Of a stretch of DNA of 64,000 bases, positions 43,082 through 53,050 are shown piece after piece (within the stretch, counting starts at the first letter, position 1; each line of letters opens with the position of its first letter). Below the pieces are notes generated by a model. It was not told where the DNA came from. It was given only the letters and a program-made list of their open reading frames with translations, and made no database searches. Origin of the DNA: Chloroflexi bacterium UBA6622 (GTDB taxonomy: Bacteria > Chloroflexota > UBA11872); contig DJHK01000028.1 in NCBI GenBank assembly GCA_002433065.1, positions 15,966-79,965 of the forward strand, read 5' to 3'. A program made the position numbers and the translations under genes.

Positions 43082-44452
43082 TTATTTTCCAATGCAGAAT
43101 TTTGAGAAAATAGTATCCAGAAGATCTTCCGTTGCAGACTCGCCAGTTATTTCGCCTAGAGCGTTTACTGCTCCTCGAAGTCCAATAGTGATCAAGTCCG
43201 ACGGCTCGTTGTCTGTAACTGCAGCTCGTGCGCTGATCAACGCCTGGCGTGTGCGCCGAAGGGCGTTTTCGTGTCTTACGCTCGCAACTAGGCTAAGACC
43301 ACCATCTTCACCGGCTATGCCAGCTGTTCGTTCAAGGGCCTGCCGGAGTTCGTCGATATCACCAACTATAGCGGCCGTTAGGACTGCTGACGCATCGGGT
43401 AAAAGTTCTTCAATATCTCGGGAACGTATTGCCTGAGGCAGGTCTCGTTTGTTCAAGGCAACGATTAAAGGCTTGTTTGTAGCATGTATTTGCGCAACAA
43501 CTTTTAGATCGTTCTGCAATAGAGGTCGACTGGCGTCGAGGACGAGGACGATAAGATCTGTTTGTTCAATAGTGCGTGACGTTCGAGACACCCCGATGTC
43601 TTCGACTGGATCTCTGGCCTCGCGGATCCCAGCGGTGTCATTGAGTACGATTGGAACGCCGTTTAGGTTGAATGACTCTTCGAGGACATCCCGCGTTGTT
43701 CCGGGAACATCTGTCACGATAGCTCTGTCCGTGTTGAGCAACGCGTTCATGAGCGAAGACTTCCCAACATTAGGGCAGCCGACGAGCGCAACTCGTATGC
43801 CGTGCCGTTGCATGATTCCTCGGTTGGCAGATTCCAGAATCGTGGTCAGTCGTTTTTCTAGTTTGTCGAGGATTGTCGAGACGGTTTCACGATTCATAGC
43901 GGGCACGTCTTCCTCATCAAAGTCAATTTCTGCTTCCATCTGGGCGAGTAAGTCGACGCACGCGATGCGCATGTCACGCACAGCGTCAGAGAGACGGCCG
44001 GCCAACTGGTTCGCCGCGACAGCTACGCCTTCTGGCGTGGGTGCAGCTACTAGGTCGGCAACTGCTTCGGCTTGTGCAAGGTCTATCCGGCCGTTTAGAA
44101 AAGCGCGTAGTGTGAATTCGCCAGCGAGGGCAGGTCGTGCGCCCATCGCGAGTATTCGGTCAAGCACCTGTCTGAGTACTATCGGGCTTCCATGACAACT
44201 CACTTCGACGACATCTTCGCCGGTATATGACTCCGGACTCGGCATGTAAACCACGAGTGCTTCGTCAAGCGCCATACCGTCTTCGTCGAGGATTTGCACG
44301 AGATGTGCATAGCGAGGCTTGAAGGGTAAATCTTCTGGCCGTCCGGTAAGTTCTGACGCAATCGGTTCAGATCCGGAACCACTGATACGAATGACGCCAA
44401 TGCCACCGTTGCCTAGCGGTGTGGCGATAGCTGCAATTGTTTCTGTTGCCAT
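43082..44452 (-). CDS. mnmE: tRNA modification GTPase MnmE
   Basis: A 456-residue protein with the full MnmE layout. An N-terminal tetrahydrofolate-binding domain (1-118; IAAIATPLGNGGIGVIRISG), a helical domain, and an inserted G domain with VGCPNVGKSSL, DTAG and NKRD motifs follow one another. The C terminus FCIGK has the catalytic Cys of the family. MnmE with MnmG adds the cmnm5 group to U34 of tRNA. The protein is complete and has the normal length. Confidence 0.98.
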   Translation of the reverse strand: MATETIAAIATPLGNGGIGVIRISGSGSEPIASELTGRPEDLPFKPRYAHLVQILDEDGMALDEALVVYMPSPESYTGEDVVEVSCHGSPIVLRQVLDRILAMGARPALAGEFTLRAFLNGRIDLAQAEAVADLVAAPTPEGVAVAANQLAGRLSDAVRDMRIACVDLLAQMEAEIDFDEEDVPAMNRETVSTILDKLEKRLTTILESANRGIMQRHGIRVALVGCPNVGKSSLMNALLNTDRAIVTDVPGTTRDVLEESFNLNGVPIVLNDTAGIREARDPVEDIGVSRTSRTIEQTDLIVLVLDASRPLLQNDLKVVAQIHATNKPLIVALNKRDLPQAIRSRDIEELLPDASAVLTAAIVGDIDELRQALERTAGIAGEDGGLSLVASVRHENALRRTRQALISARAAVTDNEPSDLITIGLRGAVNALGEITGESATEDLLDTIFSKFCIGK

Positions 44453-44508
44453 AACCTTATTCTTTGGCGATTTTCTTGAAGCTTGCAGGAAGGTCCCCTA
44501 GGTGTGGG

Positions 44509-46305
44509 TTAGTTTGATGGCGCAGGGCCTGACGTCCCAGCCTCGATTGCGCGGGCGTATTCACGCTGGAGCATACGCTTGGTGACAAAGATATCGACGA
44601 TGTCCCATGGCAGCGGTTCCTCGACGCTGCGTTGACGGTGGATGTACCACGAGAGATCGAGGCCTGCTGCGTCAATAGCTTCGAACCAGCTGGCTGGCTT
44701 GAAATGTTCGGTCCACCCGTCAAAGCGACAGCCACGTTCCCAGGCGCCTTTAATAGCGCGTCCTACACGACGGTCGCCTAAGGCCAAGAGTGCTTCAATG
44801 TGACTTTCTTCGGGATCGTGCCACATGAGATGAATGTTTCGGTCACGAGCGATCTCCAGGCACGCTTTTTGCTTAGCTTGAATAATCTCGGACCTATCCT
44901 GAGGATGCCATTGAAAGGGGGTGAATGGTTTTGGGATGAATGTTGACACGGTGACATTGACCTTCGCTTTGTTTCCATGGTGACGACGGCCAATTTCCAT
45001 GACACGATTTGCAAGGTGGGCGATCGCTTCAGAATCTTCGAGTGTTTCTGTCGGTTGGCCAATCATGAAGTAGAGCTTGATTGTTCGAAAGCCTCGACCG
45101 AACGCCATATCGCAGGTTGTGAGAAGGTCTTCATCGGAAATTTCTTTGTTTATTACCTCTCGCATCCTAGGTGTTGCTGCTTCTGGGGCGAACGTTAGGC
45201 TACCCCCACGTTTGCCTCCGCGTTGCAGGGCATTTGCGATATCAACATTGAAGGTTTCAACGCGCGTTGATGGGATGGACACACGTACGTATTCCTCGCT
45301 TGTGTCATAGACGTTGTCGATAAGTTGATCGAGCCCTTCGTAGTCAACTGCGTTAAGTGAGAGGAGAGAGACTTCGCTTTGTCCTGTTGTGGTCATACAG
45401 GACTCAACAGTTTTTTCGACTAGGTCAGCCCGGCGTTGGCGTACTGGTCGATACAGGTATCCGGCTTGGCAAAACCTGCATGCTCGGGCGCATCCTCGGT
45501 CGAGCTCTATGGCGACTCGATCATGCACGACCCCTGTGTTCGGTACGACTGGCCGTTCTGGACCAACAAACGAGTTAATGTCGACGTATTGTCTTTCGAT
45601 CTGTGCTGGTAGTTGCGGATCCACTCGACTATGGCCAAGGAAGGCTCCGTCTTCGTTGTACTTCGGGCGGTATCGTGCGGGAACATAAATTCCAGGGATA
45701 CGGTGAGCGCAGGCATCTAAAAAACTGTCTCGCCATCCCGTGGTCGACCGGTCAAATTCCTCGTGCAGGTCAAGAATACGTAGAAGCAATTCTTCGCCCT
45801 CACCGATGGCGATCAAGTCGAAAAAATCTGCCATGGGTTCTGGGTTGGTGACGGCAGAGCCTCCACCCAGAATGATCGGATCGCTGTCAGTCCGGTTCTT
45901 GCTCTCCAACGGTATTCCTGCTAAATCAAGCATTTCTAAGACATTTGTGTTGCCGCTTTCGTAACTCATCGAGAAGCCGACAATGTCGAATTCTCCCAAT
46001 CGGCGTCGGGATTCCCAACCCCAGAGTTGGACACCGTTGTCCCGCATCGCGTCGGCCATATCTGGAAGAGGGGCAAAGCATCGGTCACAAAGGTGGGATG
46101 TCTGATCGTTTACGAGTTCATAGAGCAGGTTCATTGCCAAATTCGACATGCCGATTTCGTATGCGTCGGGGAAACACAGCGCCATGCGGGTAGCTGCCGT
46201 TTCCCAGGGTTTAGACCGTGCGTTGTGTTCCCCTCCCAAGTATTGGGCAGGTTTTTTGACTCGATCGAGCAATGGTTCGAGTTCTACGGTCGTGGCAATA
46301 GGCAT
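44509..46305 (-). CDS. B12-binding radical SAM protein (TIGR03960-like)
   Basis: A 598-residue protein. The N-terminal part (about 40-180) resembles a cobalamin-binding Rossmann domain (GFSMSYESGNTNVLEML, ILGGGSAVTNPEP). The radical SAM barrel follows at about 255-480, with the 4Fe-4S cysteines in ELDRGCARACRFCQAG. It matches the TIGR03960 family of Chloroflexi, Firmicutes and Cyanobacteria, often fused or adjacent to a TIGR03936/DUF2344 protein. That partner domain is absent here. Substrate unknown. Confidence 0.9.
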   Translation of the reverse strand: MPIATTVELEPLLDRVKKPAQYLGGEHNARSKPWETAATRMALCFPDAYEIGMSNLAMNLLYELVNDQTSHLCDRCFAPLPDMADAMRDNGVQLWGWESRRRLGEFDIVGFSMSYESGNTNVLEMLDLAGIPLESKNRTDSDPIILGGGSAVTNPEPMADFFDLIAIGEGEELLLRILDLHEEFDRSTTGWRDSFLDACAHRIPGIYVPARYRPKYNEDGAFLGHSRVDPQLPAQIERQYVDINSFVGPERPVVPNTGVVHDRVAIELDRGCARACRFCQAGYLYRPVRQRRADLVEKTVESCMTTTGQSEVSLLSLNAVDYEGLDQLIDNVYDTSEEYVRVSIPSTRVETFNVDIANALQRGGKRGGSLTFAPEAATPRMREVINKEISDEDLLTTCDMAFGRGFRTIKLYFMIGQPTETLEDSEAIAHLANRVMEIGRRHHGNKAKVNVTVSTFIPKPFTPFQWHPQDRSEIIQAKQKACLEIARDRNIHLMWHDPEESHIEALLALGDRRVGRAIKGAWERGCRFDGWTEHFKPASWFEAIDAAGLDLSWYIHRQRSVEEPLPWDIVDIFVTKRMLQREYARAIEAGTSGPAPSN

Positions 46306-46432
46306 GCGAAATTACGGACGTTTGTCGATGGTTACTTTAAAGCTACCGAAGGTGCGTTGGCCTCACAACTAGTCTGTTCGTTTTTCGGCAAGCGGACATC
46401 GATGGATAATGGTGAGATCTTTTCCGAGTTGA

Positions 46433-47695
46433 GTGCCTGTGGCTGATCTTATTCTCCGAGCGGCGACTTTGGTTGACGGAACAGGAGCCGATCCGGTCCG
46501 GAATGCGGATGTTGTTGTCCGCGATGGACGGATTGTTTCAGTTGGTCCGACCGAGCCAGCCGTGACCGACACTTGTGTGATCGATTATGGCGACGCGACG
46601 ATCATGCCCGGGCTCATTGATTGTCATTGTCATCTGCAGTTTGGGGCGTACTCGGCTCATGAAAAAGTGCGTCTAGTACATGCTGGTGCGTCGAACGAGG
46701 AACGTATTCTCACGGCTGTAGCTAATGCGCAGAAGGCTCTTGCGACGGGGGTGACAACACTAAGGGATACCGGAGGATTCCTGACGCTGAACATGAATGT
46801 CCGCGATGCATTTGTGAACGGTCGGGTAGCTGGTCCACGGTTACTCGTATGTGGTGCACCAATCACGACCACTGCTGGCCATCTGAACTGGTGTGGACTG
46901 CGGGCTGACTCTGAGGATGAAGTTGTGCGAGCGGTACGTGCAATGGTTGAGGCTGGTGCTGATTTCATCAAGGTGATGGCGACCGGTGGAATGATGACGC
47001 CTGGATCGCAGGCTGGGGAGTCGCAATACGATCTCCAAACACTTGGTTCGCTGGTAACTGACGCGCATCGGCTTGATCGGCATGTTGCGGCTCACGTACT
47101 AGGGGCTGACGGTTGTCGAGATGCGATTGATGCTGGCGTTGACACCTTGGAGCACTGTAGTTGGCTTACCCCAGAGGGTGTTCGAGGGCAGTCTGCGATG
47201 GATGTGAGTGCGGTGGACCGAATTGATCCTTCCCACCAGTCAGTACATATGACGTTGGCAGCTATGAATCGTACGCCGTTCCGGGGCTTGGAACATCTGG
47301 ATGCGTTGGCCAGTGATGAGCGTGAAAGAATCCGTCAACACGGTGCGAATTTTCGTGAGATGCGTGAACGGGGCGTGCCGCACGTGATCTCCAGTGACGC
47401 GGGTGTCATTGATACGCCATTTGATGAGTTCCCGTTATCGGTTGTCAGTACGGTTATTGCGCTTGATACGACGCCAGTTGACGCTATCCAGCTCGTGACG
47501 AGTGCTGCAGCGCAGGCTATAGGGCTGGGTGAACTCACAGGGGCGGTAAAACCGGGCCGACAGGCCGATCTGCTTGTTGTCGAGGGTGACGTTTCAGAAA
47601 ACATATGTAACATCACTCGGACTGCATCGGTGTATCTCGGAGGGCGCGAGGTGGCTCGTAATCGCCATCTCCACGTCAATGCGGGTACTGCTTAA
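46433..47695 (+). CDS. Metal-dependent amidohydrolase
   Basis: A 420-residue amidohydrolase-superfamily protein starting at a GTG. The metal motif DCHCH follows the N-terminal beta-sandwich (GLIDCHCHL). The carboxylated Lys is in FIKVMATGG, His residues are in HVAAHVLGADG and LEHCSWL, and the Asp is in ISSDAG. This arrangement matches the prolidase/Xaa-Pro and imidazolonepropionase-like branch, which hydrolyses cyclic amides or dipeptides. It faces the radical SAM gene head to head with a 128-base gap. Confidence 0.9.
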   Translation: MPVADLILRAATLVDGTGADPVRNADVVVRDGRIVSVGPTEPAVTDTCVIDYGDATIMPGLIDCHCHLQFGAYSAHEKVRLVHAGASNEERILTAVANAQKALATGVTTLRDTGGFLTLNMNVRDAFVNGRVAGPRLLVCGAPITTTAGHLNWCGLRADSEDEVVRAVRAMVEAGADFIKVMATGGMMTPGSQAGESQYDLQTLGSLVTDAHRLDRHVAAHVLGADGCRDAIDAGVDTLEHCSWLTPEGVRGQSAMDVSAVDRIDPSHQSVHMTLAAMNRTPFRGLEHLDALASDERERIRQHGANFREMRERGVPHVISSDAGVIDTPFDEFPLSVVSTVIALDTTPVDAIQLVTSAAAQAIGLGELTGAVKPGRQADLLVVEGDVSENICNITRTASVYLGGREVARNRHLHVNAGTA

Positions 47696-47796
47696 TGTGT
47701 ATCTAGAGCATTCGGTGGTGGATTAATAACCTTGGCCATGCTGAGGCTCCATCTGACCTTCCTTAGACATAACCGGACCTGGCACGGAGATTTCCG

Positions 47797-48516
47797 ATGA
47801 CTGAGCAGCTTTTTCATATCGATAGTTATATGAACGAATTCGATGCTGTCGTGGTTGACACGAGGCCTGACGGTGTTGTGTTGGATCGGACGACGTTTTA
47901 CCCGCAGGGCGGCGGGCAACCTGCTGATACAGGAATTCTGAAGAGCGATGTGGAAACCTGGCCGGTGGTTGCGGTCGTGAGAAAGCAAGGAGTGATTGTT
48001 CATCGTCTTGAGGGTGAGGCTCCGTCGCTAGGGACGACGATTCGTGGCGTGCTGGACTGGGATCTGAGATTTCGATATATGCGATTGCATACGGCTCTAC
48101 ATGCGTTGTCTGGCGTGGTGTGGATCGGTTGGCAGGCTGATGTAACCGGCAGTCATATTTACGAGGACGGATGCCGGGCTCGAATGGATTTCTCGCTGGA
48201 GGCGGTTCGAGTTAGTGATGTTCGCGATGAGATCGAGGCTCGTTTGAACGCTGAGTTAGCGAAGGCTCGTGATGTTCGGGCGTACGAGTTACCGCGCGAG
48301 GACGCTCTTGCCTTGCCGGATTTGATTCGTACTCATATCAATCTCGTCCCAACCCATATCGAACAGATTCGAATTGTCGAAATCGAAGGTCTCGATCGTC
48401 AGGCTGATGGTGGTACCCATGTGGCCAACACTCGAGAGGTGGGCCCCATTTCTGTTGTGAATGCGGTGAACAAAGGCCGTATTAATCGTCGTCTTGAGAT
48501 TGCGTTGGGAGAATAG
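47797..48516 (+). CDS. Alanyl-tRNA editing protein-like (AlaX, tRNA SAD domain)
   Basis: A 239-residue protein related to the editing domain of alanyl-tRNA synthetase. It carries the N-terminal TTFYPQGGGQPADTG module, the zinc HxxxH in RLHTALHAL, and the C-terminal DGGTHVANTREVG. In most homologues that last motif is CGGTH with a zinc-binding Cys; here the Cys is replaced by Asp. It would clear mischarged Ser- or Gly-tRNA(Ala). It stands directly before ileS, with the start codons in a likely operon and only four bases between them. Confidence 0.83.
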   Translation: MTEQLFHIDSYMNEFDAVVVDTRPDGVVLDRTTFYPQGGGQPADTGILKSDVETWPVVAVVRKQGVIVHRLEGEAPSLGTTIRGVLDWDLRFRYMRLHTALHALSGVVWIGWQADVTGSHIYEDGCRARMDFSLEAVRVSDVRDEIEARLNAELAKARDVRAYELPREDALALPDLIRTHINLVPTHIEQIRIVEIEGLDRQADGGTHVANTREVGPISVVNAVNKGRINRRLEIALGE

Positions 48517-48520
48517 AGGT

Positions 48521-51500
48521 ATGAATGCTGGTCCGCTGCCAAACAAAGAGTTGGAAACGTTTTCAGCTCTGCCGGAGGATCTTGATTTTCCGTCCATGGA
48601 GCAACGGATTCTTAAGTTCTGGGATTCGGAGCGGACATTCGATCGGCTTCGTGAGAAAAATTCCAATGGTCCCCACTGGTCATTTATCGACGGGCCAATA
48701 ACGGCAAATAATCCGATGGGTGTGCATCACGCGTGGGGCCGCACCTACAAGGACGTCTTTCAACGCTACCGGGCGATGAGAGGGTTTAACCAAAGATTTC
48801 AGAATGGATTCGATTGCCAGGGGCTGTGGCTCGAAGTCGAGGTTGAAAAGGAATTGGGGTTCAAATCAAAACGGGATATTGAGGCCTATGGCTTGGCAGC
48901 CTTTGCAGATGCCTGTCGGACTCGTGTGAATACGTACGCGAGCATTCAAACCGAGCAGTCGATTCGTCTTGGGCAATGGATGGACTGGGACAACTCTTAC
49001 TACACGCACTCTGATACAAATATCGAACACATCTGGCATTTCCTTGGTCGTTGTCACGAGCGTGGCTGGATCATGACGGCCCAACGGGCCATGCCGTGGT
49101 GCGCTCGGTGTGGAACAGCCTTATCGCAGCATGAGTTGATTGATACATATGAGGATGTGTCCCATGAAGCTGTCTATGTCCGACTACCTGTGTGTAATCG
49201 CGAGAACACCTCGCTGCTTGTCTGGACAACGACACCATGGACTCTGGTTGCCAATGTGGCCGCGGCCGTACATCCACAACTCGATTATGTAGAAGTTGGG
49301 GTAGGCGACCAGCGGTACATCTTGGCCGAAGCGGCTCTCGAATCTGCCTTAGACATGGAGTTTGAGGTCATCGGGAGGATGAAGGGTGCCGAGATGCTTG
49401 GTTGGACCTATTCCGGTCCATTCGATGAGCTTCCGGCGGTTGCCGAGGTTGTGCACGAGGTGATCCCGTGGGAAGAGATTGGTGCTGAAGAAGGTACAGG
49501 TGTTGTTCATATTGCGCCTGGTGCGGGAGAAGAAGACTTTGATCTCGGACGTGATTTGGGTCTTTCGATCGTTGTTCCCATCGACGAGAACGGGGAGTAT
49601 GTTGATGGTTTTGGTTGGTTGACAGGTCGAGATGCTCGCCAGGTTTCTGCAGACGTAATCAGCGATTTGGATAATCGAAACTTGCTGCATCGGGCTCACA
49701 CGTATCAACATCGATATCCACATTGTTGGCGATGCCGCGAAGAACTCGTATTTCGTGTAGATGATGAGTGGTTTATTCGGGCTGACGAGGTCCGAGAACC
49801 GATGCTGCAAGCTGCGGCTAGTGTTCAGTGGGTTCCTGAATATGCCGGGGCTCGGATGGCTGACTGGCTCAGCCATATGGGTGATTGGAACATCTCGCGG
49901 CGCAGATTCTGGGGGTTGCCACTGCCCTTTTATCCCTGTACGGAATGTGGACACCTGACGGTCATCGGATCCCGTCAGGAACTTGAGGAAAGAGCGCTTG
50001 AGGGGATCGACGGACTACGTGAACTACATCGGCCTTGGATCGATGATGTTGTGGTCCGATGCGAGAGTTGTGATGCGGCAGTTCGACGGATCACAGCGGT
50101 CGGAGATGCTTGGCTCGACGCCGGCATTGTTCCGTTTTCCACGCTTGACTATATGCAGCAGAGCGATGCATTTGCGTCTTGGTATCCAGCAGATTTTGTG
50201 AGCGAGATGCGCGAGCAAATTCGACTCTGGTTTTATTCCATGCTGTTTATGAGCGTGACCCTCGAAAGTCGGTCTCCATATCAGGCGGTATTTGTTTACG
50301 AGAAGCTCAATGATGAAACCGGTCGACCCATGCATAAGAGTTGGGGTAACTCGATCGATTTTGGGGAAGCCGCTGATCGTATGGGTGCGGATGTCATGCG
50401 ATGGATGTACGCGGGCCAGAACCCCGTATATAACATCAACTTTGGCTATGGACCGGCAACCGAAGTTAAACGCCGGATGCTCACACTCTGGAACGTATAC
50501 GCCTTCTTTGTTACATATGCGCGACTCGACGGGTTTGATCCGACTGCTCCAATTATTCCCGTTGCGCAGCGGCCGGATCTCGACCGATGGGCACTGTCCC
50601 GGTTGCAGGGAGTGGTTGAAACATTTACCGAATCGCTTGATAACTACCTGGTGTATCGCGGTGTGCAAGCGGCACAGGCATTCATTGAGGACTTATCAAA
50701 CTGGTATGTCCGCCGTGGGCGCCGTCGCTATTGGAAATCAAGTGTTGATGCAGATAAGCAGGCGGCCTATCAAACGCTCTATGAATTGCTGACGACGCTG
50801 GTTCGATTATTGGCCCCGGTGATGCCGTTCTGGACCGAGGATATGTACCAGAACTTGGTTCGACGGCCTGATTCGGCGGCTGTGCCTAGCGTGCATCTTT
50901 CGGATTGGCCGGTCCCAGATGTTGGAAAAAAAGATGCTGAGCTTGAGCGTTCGATGGGAGTTGTTCAGCGGGTGGTCCGCGTTGGTCGGTCGGCCCGTAA
51001 TGGGGCAGACGTAAAGTTACGGCAGCCTCTTCGCTCAGCCTTGATACGGGTTGATGATGGGGAGTGGGCGTCTGTTATCTCGCTTGAGCAGCATGTTCGG
51101 GACGAGTTGAATGTGAAGGCAATTGAACGCATGGTTTCTGAACATGACCTCGTGGAATTTGAATTGCGGCCCAATTATCGGGTGCTTGGTCCCAAATTTG
51201 GAGCTCGTGTAAAAAGCTTGGCTGCAGCGATCGAGGCTCTTGATCCGGCGGTTGTTGTTCGTCAATTAGAAACGGATGGACAACTGGAGATCCGGTTTGA
51301 TGGCGACGTGGAGGTTTTGAGTTCGGATGATGTCCTGATCCAGCGCACTCCTCGGGAAGGTTTTGGGGTTTCTGAGCAAGATGGGGTGATTGTGGCTATT
51401 GCGACGGATGTTGACGATGTCTTGCGACGAGACGGTTTTGCCCGTGAATTGGTTCACGCCACGCAGAGTCTCCGACGTGAAGCTGGTCTAGAGGTATCCG

Positions 51501-51691
51501 ATCGGATCTTGCTCTGGATTGAGGGCGGCGAAGAAGTGAAAACGACAATTGCCGAGCACCGTGATCGAATTTCCGAAGAGGTTTTGGCTGTTTCATTGAA
51601 TCAGGGTCGTGTTGTTGATGACGTGGTAACGCAAGAGGTCATTCTTGATGGGCATGAGGTACAGCTTTCCTTGGCAGCTTCAGCAAACTGA
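48521..51691 (+). CDS. ileS: Isoleucyl-tRNA synthetase (divergent motifs)
   Basis: A class I synthetase of about 1056 residues, starting at the ATG at 48521 with GAGGT upstream. The HIGH box is HHAWG in NPMGVHHAWG, and the second signature is MHKSWGN rather than KMSKS. The CP1 editing domain (WTTTPWTL, GTGVVHIAPGAGEEDF) is present, as are cysteine pairs for zinc (WCARCG, CWRCRE, CTECG). The anticodon-binding and C-terminal domains follow. It is the only IleS in the window, and both signature boxes are altered in a consistent way. Confidence 0.95.
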   Translation: MNAGPLPNKELETFSALPEDLDFPSMEQRILKFWDSERTFDRLREKNSNGPHWSFIDGPITANNPMGVHHAWGRTYKDVFQRYRAMRGFNQRFQNGFDCQGLWLEVEVEKELGFKSKRDIEAYGLAAFADACRTRVNTYASIQTEQSIRLGQWMDWDNSYYTHSDTNIEHIWHFLGRCHERGWIMTAQRAMPWCARCGTALSQHELIDTYEDVSHEAVYVRLPVCNRENTSLLVWTTTPWTLVANVAAAVHPQLDYVEVGVGDQRYILAEAALESALDMEFEVIGRMKGAEMLGWTYSGPFDELPAVAEVVHEVIPWEEIGAEEGTGVVHIAPGAGEEDFDLGRDLGLSIVVPIDENGEYVDGFGWLTGRDARQVSADVISDLDNRNLLHRAHTYQHRYPHCWRCREELVFRVDDEWFIRADEVREPMLQAAASVQWVPEYAGARMADWLSHMGDWNISRRRFWGLPLPFYPCTECGHLTVIGSRQELEERALEGIDGLRELHRPWIDDVVVRCESCDAAVRRITAVGDAWLDAGIVPFSTLDYMQQSDAFASWYPADFVSEMREQIRLWFYSMLFMSVTLESRSPYQAVFVYEKLNDETGRPMHKSWGNSIDFGEAADRMGADVMRWMYAGQNPVYNINFGYGPATEVKRRMLTLWNVYAFFVTYARLDGFDPTAPIIPVAQRPDLDRWALSRLQGVVETFTESLDNYLVYRGVQAAQAFIEDLSNWYVRRGRRRYWKSSVDADKQAAYQTLYELLTTLVRLLAPVMPFWTEDMYQNLVRRPDSAAVPSVHLSDWPVPDVGKKDAELERSMGVVQRVVRVGRSARNGADVKLRQPLRSALIRVDDGEWASVISLEQHVRDELNVKAIERMVSEHDLVEFELRPNYRVLGPKFGARVKSLAAAIEALDPAVVVRQLETDGQLEIRFDGDVEVLSSDDVLIQRTPREGFGVSEQDGVIVAIATDVDDVLRRDGFARELVHATQSLRREAGLEVSDRILLWIEGGEEVKTTIAEHRDRISEEVLAVSLNQGRVVDDVVTQEVILDGHEVQLSLAASAN

Positions 51692-51747
51692 GAAGAGACG
51701 GGCATGCTGCCCTGCTTGGACAGGGACCTATACGACGATGCCTGATT

Positions 51748-52911
51748 CTATGCCGTGCTCCCCGATGGTTTGGGACGGCGAAACGGCTGTCGGCTTCGAT
51801 ATGTAGCGACCCGCCAGAGCCACTCTGAGGGCCCGAACAGGAAGCGATCCAACCACGCCTGCGACCACCACAGCTGCAGGGCCCATACTGCGAGCACAAA
51901 CACCAAGATTGCGCTTCGGTTCACAAAGTGGAGATCACCGAGCAAGCTTGTCAAGACGACGACACCTATCACGGTTTGTGCCAGATAGTTGGTGAGCGCC
52001 ATTCTTCCGACTGCTCGCAGCCGTTGCTTAAGCCAATTATCTGTGCCGTTGTTCCAGATGATGATGAGGCTCATGTAGCCGAGCGCACATGGAATCGTGC
52101 CAAGTGTGTTGGGAATCTGGCCGATGAAGGCGACTTCTTGCGAATAGTCATTGGCTGCGGTAACCATGAAACCAGCGGTCGAAAGCGGTAAGCCGACCGC
52201 GAGCCCGATTATTGCGGTTAATCGATATGTTCTGGTGGGTAGGCCACCGTTCATGAAGCCGGTTCGATATAGTCCGGCGCCGATGAGCATGAGGCCTAAG
52301 CCCCGAAGGAAGAATGTCAGTAGGAGCGGAAGCGCAAGAGGCGATTCATTTGAAATCTCGCCAGCTGTCCAGAATCCTGTGAGTGAAACGCTGGTCATGT
52401 CGGCAACGTATTGCATGACAACTGTGCAGACCGCGGCTAGGGCGAACGCGATAAGCCCAACGGAGATGAGGATCCAACTCGGTTGCTTTCGCAGAGTAAT
52501 GAGGACGAATGACGAGCCGGCATAGAGCATCAGCACATCGCCAACCCACAAAAGGCTGTGTAGGGATCCGATCATCAGCAACAGCGAGTTTCGCCAGATG
52601 TTCAGTCTGACGGCGTTACGTCCTCTTCGGCTGGCGCGGTCGATGAACAGAATTATGCCTGCGCCAAACAGCATCGAAAATAACCCCATAAATTTCTGAT
52701 GGATGAATATCTCGCCGAAGATGCCCACGGCCCAGTCGAACCACGTCTGTTGGGGGACTGCATTGAGGTTGAATAAGGGGGCAAGCCCCTCATCCCACCT
52801 AAAGGACACAGCGTTCATCAGCAGGATGCCGAGCACGGCCACGCCGCGTATCAGGTCGAGGCTGACTATGCGCTCGGGCTCTTGAACTGGACCCGAGGGA
52901 TGTATGGCCAT
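51748..52911 (-). CDS. DUF418-family multi-pass membrane protein
   Basis: A 387-residue protein with about ten transmembrane helices. The DUF418 features are the IVSLDLIRGVAVLGILLMN start, GEIFIHQKFMGLFSMLFGAG and the LTNYLAQT C-terminal region. The family is related to acyltransferase-3-type membrane proteins and several members lie near surface-glycan genes, but the function is unknown. It converges with ileS, whose stop is 56 bases away. The ATG at 52911 is preceded by the divergent start region of the next genes. Confidence 0.85.
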   Translation of the reverse strand: MAIHPSGPVQEPERIVSLDLIRGVAVLGILLMNAVSFRWDEGLAPLFNLNAVPQQTWFDWAVGIFGEIFIHQKFMGLFSMLFGAGIILFIDRASRRGRNAVRLNIWRNSLLLMIGSLHSLLWVGDVLMLYAGSSFVLITLRKQPSWILISVGLIAFALAAVCTVVMQYVADMTSVSLTGFWTAGEISNESPLALPLLLTFFLRGLGLMLIGAGLYRTGFMNGGLPTRTYRLTAIIGLAVGLPLSTAGFMVTAANDYSQEVAFIGQIPNTLGTIPCALGYMSLIIIWNNGTDNWLKQRLRAVGRMALTNYLAQTVIGVVVLTSLLGDLHFVNRSAILVFVLAVWALQLWWSQAWLDRFLFGPSEWLWRVATYRSRQPFRRPKPSGSTA

Positions 52912-53050
52912 TACGTTGGAAGCGTTGGGTGAGACTTCGATGGGTATCTGGTCTTAGTTAAGCAGGCAGCGTGTGTTCTTACCGACATTAAGGTTGTTGT
53001 GCGCTTCCATAGGTGTTTGGGTCGAGCGTGCAATTGTTTTGGAGGAGATC

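Noticed and set aside
43082..44195. Long plus-strand open frames (for example 43449-44195) inside mnmE
   Set aside because: They are antisense shadows of a clear mnmE gene, with Ser/Arg-rich composition and no family resemblance.
48494..48520. Longer start for ileS at 48494
   Set aside because: The upstream codons overlap the AlaX-like gene, and the ATG at 48521 has a ribosome site and the expected N terminus.
51700..51745. CCCTG-CTTGGA-CAGGG and GGGCA-TGC-TGCCC hairpins after ileS
   Set aside because: Stems are only five bases each and no T-tract is present, so a terminator call is not supported.
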